Below, piece by piece: positions 23,180 to 33,297 of a DNA stretch of 45,110 bases (its first letter is position 1; each line of letters opens with the position of its first letter). A model generated the notes under the pieces. It saw only the letters and a program-made list of their open reading frames with translations, was not told the origin of the DNA and searched no databases. The position numbers and the translations under genes are program-made. The DNA comes from Halieaceae bacterium UBA5044 (GTDB lineage Bacteria; Pseudomonadota; Gammaproteobacteria; Pseudomonadales; Halieaceae): assembly GCA_002416125.1 (NCBI GenBank), contig DIBU01000002.1, positions 1 to 45,110 of the forward strand, given 5' to 3'.

Positions 23180-25063
23180 ATGCTTCAGGATATCCGCAAG
23201 ACTACCCAGGGGACTGCCGCCAAGGTCGTTGTCGGGTTGATCGTTATCTCCTTTGCGCTGTTCGGCATTGAGTCCATTCTCCTGGGCGGCGGTGGCAGTA
23301 CCGTTGCCGAGGTGAACGGTGAGGCCGTGAGCCCCGTGGAATTGCAGCAGGCCGTGGACACACAGCGGCGCCAGCTGATCGCCATGATGGGTGAGAATCT
23401 TGATCCGGCAATGCTGGACGAGCAACGGCTCAGCGCTCAGGCGCTGGAGGGCATTGTGTCGCGCAAGCTGCTCATGCAGTCGGCGCGCGAAATGGGCCTG
23501 ACGGTCTCCGAGGCGGAGCTCGGTGCGGTGATTGCCGGCATGGAGCAGTTCCAGCTTGATGGGGAGTTCTCCCCCGAGATGTACAAGAGCCTGCTGGCCT
23601 CGGCCGGATTCACACCGGCATCGTTCAAGAGTGCGCTGCGCGATGACCTGATCCTCGGACAGGTGCGTGCGGGGTTGGCGGGTAGTGATTTTGCGACCCC
23701 CGCCGAGCTCTCCCTCGCCGCGAAAGTGCTGGCAGAGCAGAGGGACGTCCGCTATCTGACCCTGCCGCTGGCGCCGTACCTTGAAGCGGTGGAGGTCAGC
23801 GAAGCGGACCTCGAGGCGTTCTATCGTGACAATGAGTCGCGCTTCATGACACCGGAGTCCGTAGTGCTCGATTACGTCGAGTTGACCCTGGATGACTTCC
23901 GCCAGCCGGTTGACGACGCGGCACTCCAGGAGGAGTACCGCATACGCCTCGACAGCTACCAGTACCAGACGGAGAATCGCGTTTCGCACATCCTCCTGCA
24001 GCGCGGGAGCGGAGAGTCCGAGGCTGACTTCGCTGCGCGCATCGAGACGGTTCAGAGTGAGCTCGCTGCGGGCAAGGCGTTTGCCGATGTCGCGGCGGAG
24101 CGCTCGGACGATGTGGGTTCAGCGGGTAATGGCGGGGACCTCGGGTTCTCCGCGGGCGATGCCTTCCCCCCCGAAATGGAGGAAGCGGTCGCGGCATTGG
24201 AGGTGGATGCGATTTCGGGTCCGGTAGAGACGGATGCCGGTACCCACATCCTGATGGTCACTGAACGTCGCGACTCCGATCCGCCGAGTTTTGACGAGCT
24301 GCGCCCGGAACTCGAAACGAGCCTACAGGAGCGCGAGGCGCGCGTGGCGCTGCTGCTGGCGGTCGAGGAGCTGCGCGATATCGCCTTCACGGCTGACAGC
24401 CTGCGGACGCCGGCGCAGGAACTGGGGCTGGAAGTGCAGCGCTCGGAGCCTGTCACGCGCGAGCAGCGCGATGGGCCGCTGGCAGACCCTGCCGTGCTGC
24501 GCGCCGCTTTTTCAGAAGACGTATTGGAATTGGGCCATAACAGCGAGGTGCTGGAACTGGGCGGCGACCGGTATGTCGCCGTGCACGTACAGGAACACAA
24601 CAAGCCCGCGCTGCAGCCTTTGGAGGCGGTGCGTGATGAGATTGTGCGCAGTCTTACGCGCGAGCGCGCGCGTGAGGCACTGGAGAGTGCCGCGGCCCAG
24701 GCCGTTGCGCAGCTGCAGTCTGGCGAGGAGGGCATAGAAGCGCTTGCGGCCCGTGAGAATGTGGAGTGGCAGGTGGAGCTCGGTGTCCTGCGTGACAGCC
24801 GCGCCGTGCCCCCTGCGGTGTTGCAGCGCGCGTTCAGCTTGCCTGCCCCCAGCGCTGACAGTCCCGTCGCGGACTACGTGATTGATGCCTCGGGTGACGC
24901 CCGGGTGCTGCAACTTGTCCGTGTGCAGGCGGGCTCCCTGGCGAGCCTGGCGCCCGAGCAGGAGAGCAGCTTGCGACAGCGCATTGGCAGTGAATTCGGT
25001 GCACTGTTGCAGGTTGAGCACGAGCAGGGCCTGCGCGCAGAAGCCGACATCACCGTGCTATAG
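23180..25063 (+). CDS. ppiD: periplasmic chaperone / peptidyl-prolyl isomerase PpiD
   Basis: 627-residue inner-membrane-anchored chaperone near the Sec translocon. A short cytoplasmic N-terminus precedes one transmembrane helix (VVVGLIVISFALFGIESIL, about residues 16-35). A SurA-like N-terminal chaperone region, a parvulin domain (about 265-355: RVSHILLQRG, GGDLGFSAGDAFPPEMEEAV, GTHILMVTER) and a second, degenerate C-terminal region follow. E. coli PpiD is 623 residues. ATG 23180 with AAGGAA upstream. Follows hupB as in relatives. Confidence 0.95.
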   Translation: MLQDIRKTTQGTAAKVVVGLIVISFALFGIESILLGGGGSTVAEVNGEAVSPVELQQAVDTQRRQLIAMMGENLDPAMLDEQRLSAQALEGIVSRKLLMQSAREMGLTVSEAELGAVIAGMEQFQLDGEFSPEMYKSLLASAGFTPASFKSALRDDLILGQVRAGLAGSDFATPAELSLAAKVLAEQRDVRYLTLPLAPYLEAVEVSEADLEAFYRDNESRFMTPESVVLDYVELTLDDFRQPVDDAALQEEYRIRLDSYQYQTENRVSHILLQRGSGESEADFAARIETVQSELAAGKAFADVAAERSDDVGSAGNGGDLGFSAGDAFPPEMEEAVAALEVDAISGPVETDAGTHILMVTERRDSDPPSFDELRPELETSLQEREARVALLLAVEELRDIAFTADSLRTPAQELGLEVQRSEPVTREQRDGPLADPAVLRAAFSEDVLELGHNSEVLELGGDRYVAVHVQEHNKPALQPLEAVRDEIVRSLTRERAREALESAAAQAVAQLQSGEEGIEALAARENVEWQVELGVLRDSRAVPPAVLQRAFSLPAPSADSPVADYVIDASGDARVLQLVRVQAGSLASLAPEQESSLRQRIGSEFGALLQVEHEQGLRAEADITVL

Positions 25064-25100
25064 AGCACTTTGACCCACTGACAAGGACACCTGCTGGATC

Positions 25101-26276
25101 ATGGCCCGACGTATTCTTACCCTTAACCAGATTTCCCTGAAAGGCCTCGAGCGCCTGCCTAGAGACGCCTACGAGATTGCCAGTGAGTTCGCGCACCCGG
25201 ATGCCATTCTCCTGCGCAGCCATAAATTACAGGCGGCCGATATTGCCGACAGCGTGCTGGCGATCGCCCGGGCCGGGGCGGGGGTGAACAACATTCCCGT
25301 TGCGGACTGTACCCAGCGGGGCATCCCCGTGTTCAACTCGCCCGGGGCCAACGCCAATGCAGTCAAGGAGCTGGTGGCTGCAGGGCTGCTGCTGGGCTCC
25401 CGCGGGGTCGTGGAGGGGTTGGCGTACGTTGCAGGGCTTGCCGACATCACGGATACGGCTGAGCTCAACAAGACACTCGAAGCCAACAAGAAGCATTTCA
25501 AGGGCAACGAACTCAGGGGTAAAACGCTGGGCGTCGTTGGTCTGGGCGCGATCGGTTCACTGGTCGCCGATATGGCCCTCACCCTGGGTATGGAAGTGAT
25601 CGGCTACGATCCGGCGCTGTCGGTAGAGGCGGCCTGGCGTTTGTCCAGCCAGGTGCGCAAGGCAGACTCGCTGACGGCGCTGTTCTCCCGCAGCGACTAC
25701 GTGACCCTGCATCTTCCCGCACTGGAGTCTACCCGCGGACTGGTGAATGCCGAACTGTTCGCCGCCATGCCCGCGCACGCCTGCCTGCTCAACTTTGCCC
25801 GGCAGGAGATTGTTGATGAGAGCGCGCTCTTGGCAGCACTCGATCAGGGGCGACTGCGCAAATACATCGCAGACTTCCCCAGCCCTGCGCTGATTGGCCG
25901 CAAGAATGCGGTGCTGATGCCGCACATTGGTGCCAGTACGGACGAAGCGGAGGACAACTGCGCGATCATGGCCGCCGATCAGTTGCGTGATTTTCTCGAG
26001 AACGGCAACATTCGCAATGCGGTCAACTTTCCCACGCTGCAGCTGGAGCGGGCAGGAGGTTGCCGTCTGGCGGTGACCAACACCAATGTGCCCAAGATTC
26101 TCGGCAGTGTGTTGTCGATCCTGGCAGAGCTGAATATCAACGTTGTCGATATGCTCAACAAAAGCCGTGACAACATTGCCTACAACCTTATCGACATGGA
26201 CATCTGCCCGGCAGAGTCCAGTCTGGCCTCAATGCGTGCGCTGGAGGGCGTGATCAATGTCAGGGTGATTCCCTGA
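25101..26276 (+). CDS. serA: D-3-phosphoglycerate dehydrogenase (SerA type)
   Basis: 391-residue D-isomer 2-hydroxyacid dehydrogenase with a C-terminal ACT domain, expected to oxidise 3-phosphoglycerate in the first step of serine synthesis. Substrate loop ARAGAGVNNIP, Rossmann motif GVVGLGAIGSLVADMA (about residues 145-160), catalytic Arg in NFARQEIVDE (about 234), Glu, and His in MPHIGAST (about 275). The ACT domain (about 315-391, TNTNVPKILGSVLSILAELNINV) usually gives serine feedback control. It lies 37 bases after ppiD; it is not a usual member of this block. The exact substrate was inferred from family resemblance. Confidence 0.88.
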   Translation: MARRILTLNQISLKGLERLPRDAYEIASEFAHPDAILLRSHKLQAADIADSVLAIARAGAGVNNIPVADCTQRGIPVFNSPGANANAVKELVAAGLLLGSRGVVEGLAYVAGLADITDTAELNKTLEANKKHFKGNELRGKTLGVVGLGAIGSLVADMALTLGMEVIGYDPALSVEAAWRLSSQVRKADSLTALFSRSDYVTLHLPALESTRGLVNAELFAAMPAHACLLNFARQEIVDESALLAALDQGRLRKYIADFPSPALIGRKNAVLMPHIGASTDEAEDNCAIMAADQLRDFLENGNIRNAVNFPTLQLERAGGCRLAVTNTNVPKILGSVLSILAELNINVVDMLNKSRDNIAYNLIDMDICPAESSLASMRALEGVINVRVIP

Positions 26277-26298
26277 TGCCCTGCCGCGGAGTGCAGTC

Positions 26299-26820
26299 AT
26301 GACAGACAGACTCGAGTCACTGGCGGGCAGTGTGCCCTCCGCTGCGCAAAAGTCCCCTCCGCCACTGGAGCGCTGGCATCCGCCGCTGTCGGGCGATATC
26401 GATATACGTATTGCCGCCGATGGCAGCTGGTATCACGAGGGCGGTCGCATCCGCCGCGCGCCTCTGGTCGCGCTGTTCGCCAGTATTTTGCGGCGCGAGG
26501 ATGACGGCGACTACTACCTCGTGACGCCCGTCGAGAAGTGGCGCATCCAGGTTGAGTTGCATCCCCTGGTGGTGACGGAGATCAACCGTCGCGACGACAC
26601 CCTGTACGCCCGCTTGAACACGGGCACTGAAGTCGCCATAGGCGCGGATAACGCCCTGTTTCTGGAGCCTGCCCTTGGCGATGTTGCCGCCATTCACCTG
26701 CCGCACGGCCTTAGCGCGGTGTTGACGCGCGCCGCCTGGTACCGACTGGTGGAGAGTGCCGAAGCACGGGATGGTCGGCTGCAGGTCCACAGCGCCGGGG
26801 TCTGGTTCCCGCTACAGTAG
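26299..26820 (+). CDS. DUF1285 family protein
   Basis: 173-residue protein of the proteobacterial DUF1285 family, function unknown. Recognisable features are PPLERWHPPLSGDIDIRIAADGSWYHEGGRI near the N-terminus, then RAPLVALFASILRREDDGDYYLVTPVEKWRIQVE, the typical two-lobed beta-rich layout. No membrane segment or signal peptide is seen. It begins 22 bases after serA and converges with the ETF-QO gene over a 36-base gap. Confidence 0.85.
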   Translation: MTDRLESLAGSVPSAAQKSPPPLERWHPPLSGDIDIRIAADGSWYHEGGRIRRAPLVALFASILRREDDGDYYLVTPVEKWRIQVELHPLVVTEINRRDDTLYARLNTGTEVAIGADNALFLEPALGDVAAIHLPHGLSAVLTRAAWYRLVESAEARDGRLQVHSAGVWFPLQ

Positions 26821-26856
26821 CCGCGGGCTACCGTAGCGGGGGCGCTTCCTGCGGGG

Positions 26857-28509
26857 TTACATGTTGGGGTAGGTGGGCCCCCCGAACCCTTCCGGCGTGA
26901 CCCAGACAATGTTCTGTGAAGGGTCCTTGATGTCACAGGTTTTACAGTGCACGCAGTTCTGTGCATTGATCTGGAAACGCTGTCCCTGCGCATCCTCGAC
27001 CACCTCGTACACACCTGCCGGGCAATAGCGCTGTGCCGGTTCATCGTACAGCGGCAGGTTTTTCGCCAGCGGTATGCTGGGGTCAATCAGGGTGAGGTGA
27101 CAGGGCTGGTCTTCTTCGTGGTTTGTATTGGAGAGGAACACGGAGGACAGCCGGTCAAAGGTGATCTTGTTGTCCGGTTTGGGGTAGTCGGGCTTCTTAC
27201 ACGCATTCGCCGGTTTCAGGGTGGCGTAATCGGGCACAGAGTCGTTCAGCGTGAAAGGCAGCTTGCCGCCGAACAGGGTCTGATCAATCCAGACCATGGC
27301 CGACCCCAGCATGAACCCGAACTTGTGCATGAAGCCGCTGAAGTTCCGCGTTGTGTAGAGTTCGTCATGCAGCCAGGAGTTGCGCACACGCTCGGCATAG
27401 CCTTCCAGGTCGGCGGGCGCAGACTCGCCCTGAAGCAGCGCTTCGACCACGGCCTCAGCCGCGAGCAGGCCGCTTTTCATGGCGGTGTGATTGCCTTTGA
27501 TCTTCACGGCGTTGAGCGTGCCTGCGTCACAGCCAATCAGCAGACCACCCGGGAAGTGCATTTTGGGCAGCGAGTTGTAGCCGCCCTTGGCGATGGCACG
27601 GGCGCCGTAGCTGATCCGCGTGCCGCCCTGGATGTACTTCAGGGTTTCCGGGTGCTGCTTCCAGCGCTGGAATTCCTCGAACGGGCTGAGGTGCGGGTTG
27701 CTGTAGTTCAGGTCGGTGATCAGGCCCAGGTAAACCTGGTTGTTTTCTGCGTGGTAGAGGAACGCGCCACCGCTGGCGCCGCTTTCCTTCAGGGGCCATC
27801 CCAGGCCGTGCACCACCAGTCCCTCTTTGTGCTGCTCGGCCGGAATCTCCCAGATTTCCTTGATCCCGATGCCGTAGTGCTGGGGATCCTTGCCGTCATC
27901 CAGCCCGAAGCGGCTGATGAGCTGCTTGCCCAGGTGGCCCCGGCAGCCTTCCGCGAACAGGGTATAGCGGGCGTGCAGTTCCATACCCGGGGTGTAGCTG
28001 TCTTTCTTCTCGCCGTCGGCACCAATACCCATGTCGCCGGTCGCGATGCCCTTGACCCGGCCATCTTCGTGGTAGAGCACCTCGGCGGCGGCGAACCCGG
28101 GGTAGACTTCAACGCCAAGGTTTTCGGCCTGCTCGGCCAGCCAGCGGCACACGTTACCCATGGAGACAATGAAGTTGCCTTCGTTGTGCGTGGGTTTCGG
28201 GATCAGGAAGTTGGGCAGTTTGATGGCCTTCTTTTCACTGGTGTAAAAAAAGAAGTTGTCATGGGTGACGGCGGTATTCAGCGGTGCCCCCATGCTGGCC
28301 CAGTCCGGGAACAGCTCCGCGAGCGCGCGCGGCTCAAGCACGGCACCAGAGAGCGTGTGTGCGCCGACCTCGGAACCCTTCTCGACAACACAAACGGTGA
28401 CTTCCCGCTCCTGTGCCTGTGCGAGTTGCATGATGCGACAGGCGGCGGACAGACCCGCAGGCCCCGCGCCAACAATCACTACATCGAATTCCATTGATTC
28501 ACGTTCCAC
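26857..28509 (-). CDS. electron transfer flavoprotein-ubiquinone oxidoreductase
   Basis: 550-residue ETF-QO. It takes electrons from reduced ETF and passes them to ubiquinone through FAD and a 4Fe-4S cluster at the inner membrane. N-terminal FAD motif VVIVGAGPAGLSAACR, second FAD motif near the centre, and the C-terminal cluster ligands in CPAGVYE and CVHCKTCDIKDPSQNI. It ends with GFGGPTYPNM. GTG 28509 is chosen over the longer frame (28584): it has GAGGAG 6 bases upstream and yields MERESMEFDVVIVGAG, the usual family start. Divergent from etfBA, its electron donors. An AT-rich tract with AGTATA (28598-28603; TATACT on the minus strand) may be its promoter. Confidence 0.95.
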   Translation of the reverse strand: MERESMEFDVVIVGAGPAGLSAACRIMQLAQAQEREVTVCVVEKGSEVGAHTLSGAVLEPRALAELFPDWASMGAPLNTAVTHDNFFFYTSEKKAIKLPNFLIPKPTHNEGNFIVSMGNVCRWLAEQAENLGVEVYPGFAAAEVLYHEDGRVKGIATGDMGIGADGEKKDSYTPGMELHARYTLFAEGCRGHLGKQLISRFGLDDGKDPQHYGIGIKEIWEIPAEQHKEGLVVHGLGWPLKESGASGGAFLYHAENNQVYLGLITDLNYSNPHLSPFEEFQRWKQHPETLKYIQGGTRISYGARAIAKGGYNSLPKMHFPGGLLIGCDAGTLNAVKIKGNHTAMKSGLLAAEAVVEALLQGESAPADLEGYAERVRNSWLHDELYTTRNFSGFMHKFGFMLGSAMVWIDQTLFGGKLPFTLNDSVPDYATLKPANACKKPDYPKPDNKITFDRLSSVFLSNTNHEEDQPCHLTLIDPSIPLAKNLPLYDEPAQRYCPAGVYEVVEDAQGQRFQINAQNCVHCKTCDIKDPSQNIVWVTPEGFGGPTYPNM

Positions 28510-28802
28510 GATAGGCTCCTCTAGTTCGCGCGGGGGGTCCGAATGGCTGGGTGCGCCCAGTCGCTTGAATCGAAGGGCAGCCAAAAAAGCCGCGCAAGTA
28601 TATAATTTTTAAAGGTTAAAAACCAGAAGAGCGGCGGCCTGCGATGCTCCGTTTCTGTCCAGCACCGTACGCTATGCTGCACTGAAACGCTCTTGACCTC
28701 TACTGCCTTTGGCGGCAACATAGCGGCCCGAGTACAGGCCGGTGCCCCGCGTGGCGCGCGCCAGCCCATGCAAACCCACCCGAAACTAGCATTGGAAATC
28801 CT

Positions 28803-29555
28803 ATGAAGGTTCTTGTTGCCGTTAAGCGCGTCGTTGACTACAACGTCAAAGTCCGTGCCAAGGGCGATGGCAGTGACGTTGACCTGAACAACGTCAAAAT
28901 GGCCATCAACCCGTTCTGTGAGATCGCCGTTGAAGAGGCGGTGAGACTGAAAGAAGCCGGAGTCGCGACCGAGGTGATCGCTGTTTCTGTGGGTGAAAAG
29001 CCCTGCCAGGAGCAGATTCGCACCGCACTCGCTCTGGGTGCCGACCGCGGCATTCACGTGGAAACCGAAGGGCGGATCGAGCCGCTGGTGATCGCCAAGC
29101 TGCTCAAGGGCGTGGTGGAAAAAGAGCAGCCGCAACTGGTCATTCTGGGCAAACAGTCCATCGACGGTGACAACAACCAGACCGGGCAGATGCTGGGTGC
29201 ACTGACCAATATGCCTCAGGGTACTTTTGCCTCAGAAATCAAGGTGGAAGGCGACAAACTTAATGTAGTGCGCGAGGTTGACGGTGGCCTGCAGACCATC
29301 AGTCTTTCCCTGCCTGCGATCGTCACCACAGACCTGCGCCTGAACGAGCCGCGCTATGCGTCGCTGCCGAACATCATGAAGGCGAAGAAGAAGCAGCTGG
29401 ACGTGTTCAGCCCGGCGGACCTCGGGGTGGAAGTCACCCACCACATTGCCCAGCTGCGGGTAGAGCCGCCGGCAGAGCGCCAGGCGGGGATCAAGGTCGA
29501 GGACGTTGCCCAGCTGGTCGACAAATTGAAGAACGAGGCGAAGGTGATCTCATGA
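28803..29555 (+). CDS. etfB: electron transfer flavoprotein beta subunit
   Basis: 250-residue ETF beta subunit, which binds AMP and docks on acyl-CoA dehydrogenases. Hallmarks are MKVLVAVKRVVDYNVKV, MAINPFCEIAVEEAVRLKEAG, VILGKQSIDGDNNQTGQMLGALT, and the recognition-loop region DLRLNEPRYASLPNIMKAKKK. ATG 28803; ATGA overlap with etfA. It forms a functional unit with etfA and the divergent ETF-QO gene. Confidence 0.97.
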   Translation: MKVLVAVKRVVDYNVKVRAKGDGSDVDLNNVKMAINPFCEIAVEEAVRLKEAGVATEVIAVSVGEKPCQEQIRTALALGADRGIHVETEGRIEPLVIAKLLKGVVEKEQPQLVILGKQSIDGDNNQTGQMLGALTNMPQGTFASEIKVEGDKLNVVREVDGGLQTISLSLPAIVTTDLRLNEPRYASLPNIMKAKKKQLDVFSPADLGVEVTHHIAQLRVEPPAERQAGIKVEDVAQLVDKLKNEAKVIS

Positions 29556-30481
29556 GTACACTCGTTATTGCAGAGCACGACAACAGCGGCCTGAAGCCGG
29601 CTACCCTCAACGCGGTGACAGCGGCCCAGGCACTGGGTGCCGACATCGATATCCTGGTGGCCGGTGCCGGCTGCGCGGCGGTGGGCGAAGAAGCCGCAAA
29701 AATTGCCGGAATCGGCAAGGTGCTGGTGGCTGACAACGCCGTCTATGAGCACCAACTGGCCGAAAACGTCAGCCTGTTGATCGCAGAGGTCGCTGCCGGC
29801 TATGACAACGTCGTCGCCCCGGCGACCACGAATGGCAAGAACATCATGCCCCGCGTAGCCGCCCTCCTGGACGTTGCGCAGGTGTCCGATGTGATCGCGG
29901 TAGAGTCCGCCGACACCTTCAAGCGCCCGATTTATGCGGGTAACGTGATTGCCACTGTGCAGAGCAGCGACGCGCGCAAGGTGATCACCGTGCGCACCAC
30001 CGCCTTTGACGCGGCAGCGGCGGAAGGCGGCTCGGCGTCTGTCGAGGCCGTGTCAGCCGTGCACGATGCCGGCCTGTCCAGTTTCGTGGGCGAAGAAGTC
30101 GCGGTGTCCGATCGCCCTGAGCTGACCGCTGCTCCGGTGGTTATTTCCGGTGGCCGAGGCATGCAGAACGGCGACAACTTCAAGTTGCTCGAGGGCATTG
30201 CAGACAAGCTGGGTGCGGCCATCGGGGCCTCACGTGCCGCCGTGGACGCGGGCTTTGTGCCCAACGACATGCAGGTCGGACAGACCGGGAAGATTGTCGC
30301 GCCGGATCTGTACATTGCCGTCGGGATTTCCGGGGCGATTCAGCACCTTGCGGGCATGAAGGACTCCAAGGTGATTGTCGCGATCAACAAGGACGAAGAT
30401 GCGCCGATCTTCCAGGTTGCTGATTACGGCCTGGTCGCGGACCTGTTCGACGCGCTGCCCCAGCTGGAGTCCGCACTCTGA
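29552..30481 (+). CDS. etfA: electron transfer flavoprotein alpha subunit
   Basis: 309-residue ETF alpha subunit, carrying the FAD. The C-terminal FAD-binding domain shows VVISGGRGMQNGDNFKLLEGIADKLGAAIGASRAAVDAGFVPNDMQVGQTGKIVAP type layout, with SGAIQHLAGMKDSKVIVAINKDEDAPIF at the end. Overlaps etfB by 4 bases. Ends at a strong bidirectional terminator shared with acnB. Confidence 0.97.
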   Translation: MSTLVIAEHDNSGLKPATLNAVTAAQALGADIDILVAGAGCAAVGEEAAKIAGIGKVLVADNAVYEHQLAENVSLLIAEVAAGYDNVVAPATTNGKNIMPRVAALLDVAQVSDVIAVESADTFKRPIYAGNVIATVQSSDARKVITVRTTAFDAAAAEGGSASVEAVSAVHDAGLSSFVGEEVAVSDRPELTAAPVVISGGRGMQNGDNFKLLEGIADKLGAAIGASRAAVDAGFVPNDMQVGQTGKIVAPDLYIAVGISGAIQHLAGMKDSKVIVAINKDEDAPIFQVADYGLVADLFDALPQLESAL

Positions 30482-30519
30482 GCTGAGCGCAACCCTCGCG
30501 GAGGTTTTTCTCCGCCATC

Positions 30520-30549
30520 AAAAAAGCCGGCGTAATTGCCGGCTTTTTT
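30520..30549. terminator. bidirectional terminator between etfA and acnB
   Basis: AAAAAAGCCGGC / GCCGGCTTTTTT with a short GTAATT loop. It serves both the rightward etfBA and the leftward acnB transcripts. A smaller GCGGAG/CTCCGC hairpin lies at 30498-30514. Confidence 0.92.
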
Positions 30550-30600
30550 GTGTCCCGATGTGCGGCCCATTACAGCGGGCCGCGCACCGACTGAAGAGGC

Positions 30601-33216
30601 TCAGGCCGAGACGGTATCGATCTGTACCGCCGAGATGCGCTTGCCTTCCTCGGCGCTCTTCTGGAACTCGACGATCTGGTCGAAGTTCATGTAGCGATAG
30701 ATCTCCGATGACATCGCGTCCAGACGGCTGGCGTACTCCAGGTACTCCGCCGGAGTCGGCAGTTTGCCCAGGATGGCACCAACGGCGGCCAGCTCGGCGG
30801 AGGTCAGGTACACGTTGGCACCGTCACCGAGGCGGTTGGGGAAGTTGCGCGTCGACGTCGAGAGCACTGTACTGTTGGGTGCGACACGTGCCTGGTTGCC
30901 CATGCACAGTGAACAACCCGGCATCTCGGTGCGGGCGCCCGCGCGGCCGAAGATGTTGTAGTAGCCTTCCTCCATCAGCAGATGCTCGTCCATGCGGGTA
31001 GGTGGCGATATCCACATGCGCGTGGAGATGCCGCCCTTGTGCTGGTCGAGCAGTTTGCCAGCCGCACGGAAGTGGCCGATGTTGGTCATGCAGCTGCCAA
31101 TGAAGACCTCATCGACCTTGTCGCCGGCTACGTCGGACAGCAAGCGGGCATCGTCCGGGTCGTTGGGCGCGCACACGATCGGCTCGCGCAGCTGGGCGAG
31201 ATCGATCTCGATCACGGCAGCATACTCGGCGTCCGCATCGGCGGTCATCAGGCTCGGATTCGCCAGCCACTCTTCCATCTTCGCGGCGCGACGCTCCAGG
31301 GTGCGGCTGTCGCCGTACCCTTCGGCAATCATCGAGCGCAGCAGCACCACGTTGGAGCGCAGGTACTCGGCAATGGTGTCCTCATCCAGGGCAATGGTGC
31401 AACCCGCCGCTGAGCGCTCGGCAGAGGCGTCAGAGAGCTCGAACGCCTGCTCGACCGTCAGGCCCTTGAGGCCTTCGATTTCGAGGATACGCCCGGAGAA
31501 GATGTTCTTCTTGCCTTTCTTCTCCACCGTCAGCAGGCCTTCCTGGATGGCGTAGTAGGGGATGGCGTGCACGAGGTCGCGCAGGGTGATACCCGGTTGC
31601 ATGTCACCCTTGAAGCGCACCAGAACGGATTCCGGCATGTCCAGCGGCATGACGCCGGTTGCCGCCGCAAACGCCACCAGGCCCGAGCCGGCCGGGAAGG
31701 AAATTCCCATGGGGAAGCGGGTGTGGCTGTCGCCGCCGGTGCCTACAGTGTCAGGCAGCAGCATGCGGTTCAGCCAGCTGTGAATGATGCCGTCACCCGG
31801 GCGCAGGGACACGCCGCCGCGGGTCATGATGAAATCTGGCAGGGTGTGCTGCGTGTCGATGTCCACAGGCTTCGGATACGCTGCTGTGTGGCAGAACGAC
31901 TGCATGACCAGGTCGGCGGAGAAGCCCAGGCAGGCAAGGTCCTTCAGCTCATCGCGGGTCATGGGCCCTGTGGTGTCCTGGGAGCCGACGGTCGTCATGC
32001 GCGGCTCGCAGTAGGTGCCGGGACGGATGCCCTGCATACCACAGGCCTTGCCGACCATTTTCTGCGCCAGGGTGAAGCCCTTGTCGCTGTCTGCAGGCTG
32101 CTCGGGGCGGCGGAACAGGTCTGTGGGCGCCAGGCCCAGCGATTCCCGGGCCCGCGCGGTCAGGCCGCGACCGATGATCAGGTTGATCCGGCCGCCGGCG
32201 CGCACTTCGTCCAGCAACACCTCGGACTTGAGGCTGAATTCGGACAGTACGGCGCCGGTTTCAGAAAGGATCTTGCCCTCGTAGGGGCGCACCTCGATCA
32301 CGTCGCCCATGTGCAGGTCGTCCACGGGCGCCTCAAATACCAGAGCGCCAGCGTCTTCCATCGTGTTGTAGAAAATGGGGGCAACCTTGCCACCGATGCA
32401 GATACCGCCGCCGCGCTTGTTGGGCACGCCTGGCATGTCCTCGCCGAAGAACCAGAGTACCGAGTTTGTCGCGGACTTGCGCGAGGAGCCGGTGCCGACA
32501 ACGTCACCCACGAAGGCAACCGGCAAACCCTTGTCCTGGAGGGCCGCAATCTGCTTCATCGGGCCGGTCACGCCGTGTTCTTCGGGTGTGAGCCCGTCGC
32601 GGGTCATTTTGTACATGGCCAGGGCGTGCAGGGGGATGTCGGGACGCGACCAGGCATCAGGAGCAGGGGAGAGGTCATCCGTGTTGGTTTCGCCAGTGAC
32701 CTTGAACACAGACACCTTGATGGACTCAGGCACGGCCGGACGGTTGGTGAACCACTCGCCCTCGGCCCAGGCCTGCATCACCGCCTGGGCGTTTGCATTG
32801 CCGCCCTTCGCGAGCTCTTCGACATCGTGGAACGCATCAAACACCAGCAGCGTGTGCTTGAGCTCTTTCGCCGCCAGTGCGCCCAGATTCTCGTCCGTCA
32901 GCAGGCCCACCAGTGCCTCAATGTTGTAACCGCCGTGCATGTTGCCGAGCAGGGCGACCGCGGTTTGAGGGTCGATCAGCGGGCTGCTGGCCTGGCCCTG
33001 CACAATGGCGGAGAGAAACCCGGCCTTGACGTAGGCCGCCTCGTCCACGCCCGGTGGAACGCGGTTGGTAATCAGGTCGAGAAGAAAGGCCTCTTCGCCG
33101 GCGGGCGGGTTTTTCAGGAGCTCAACCAGTGCGGCGACCTGCTCGGCGCTCAGGGGCTTGGGCGGAATGTTGAGGGCGGCCCGTTCGGCCACGTGTTCGC
33201 GGTAGGCGTCTAACAC
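30601..33216 (-). CDS. acnB: aconitate hydratase B
   Basis: 871-residue aconitase B, converting citrate to isocitrate in the TCA cycle; apo-AcnB in E. coli also binds mRNA. The N-terminal HEAT-like domain (MLDAYREHVAERAALNIPPKPL onward) is B-type-specific. It is followed by the swivel domain, and 4Fe-4S ligands appear in FIGSCMTNIGHFRAAGKL and GCSLCMGNQARV. GTG start at 33216 has AAGGAG upstream on the minus strand (GTTACAAGGAG). It converges with etfA. A candidate promoter lies at 33298-33326. Confidence 0.97.
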   Translation of the reverse strand: MLDAYREHVAERAALNIPPKPLSAEQVAALVELLKNPPAGEEAFLLDLITNRVPPGVDEAAYVKAGFLSAIVQGQASSPLIDPQTAVALLGNMHGGYNIEALVGLLTDENLGALAAKELKHTLLVFDAFHDVEELAKGGNANAQAVMQAWAEGEWFTNRPAVPESIKVSVFKVTGETNTDDLSPAPDAWSRPDIPLHALAMYKMTRDGLTPEEHGVTGPMKQIAALQDKGLPVAFVGDVVGTGSSRKSATNSVLWFFGEDMPGVPNKRGGGICIGGKVAPIFYNTMEDAGALVFEAPVDDLHMGDVIEVRPYEGKILSETGAVLSEFSLKSEVLLDEVRAGGRINLIIGRGLTARARESLGLAPTDLFRRPEQPADSDKGFTLAQKMVGKACGMQGIRPGTYCEPRMTTVGSQDTTGPMTRDELKDLACLGFSADLVMQSFCHTAAYPKPVDIDTQHTLPDFIMTRGGVSLRPGDGIIHSWLNRMLLPDTVGTGGDSHTRFPMGISFPAGSGLVAFAAATGVMPLDMPESVLVRFKGDMQPGITLRDLVHAIPYYAIQEGLLTVEKKGKKNIFSGRILEIEGLKGLTVEQAFELSDASAERSAAGCTIALDEDTIAEYLRSNVVLLRSMIAEGYGDSRTLERRAAKMEEWLANPSLMTADADAEYAAVIEIDLAQLREPIVCAPNDPDDARLLSDVAGDKVDEVFIGSCMTNIGHFRAAGKLLDQHKGGISTRMWISPPTRMDEHLLMEEGYYNIFGRAGARTEMPGCSLCMGNQARVAPNSTVLSTSTRNFPNRLGDGANVYLTSAELAAVGAILGKLPTPAEYLEYASRLDAMSSEIYRYMNFDQIVEFQKSAEEGKRISAVQIDTVSA

Positions 33217-33297
33217 GGTAAAACTCCTTGTTACGGTGTCGGGGAGGCACAGCAGGGGCCCTGCGGCCGCCGTGACTGCGCGCTGATGTGCGGCGGA

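Noticed and set aside
26947..28497. 516-codon plus-strand frame opposite the ETF-QO gene
   Set aside because: Covers almost exactly the ETF-QO gene; typical antisense open frame in GC-rich DNA.
31567..33213. 548-codon plus-strand frame opposite acnB
   Set aside because: Lies wholly within acnB, no recognisable motif or ribosome-binding site.
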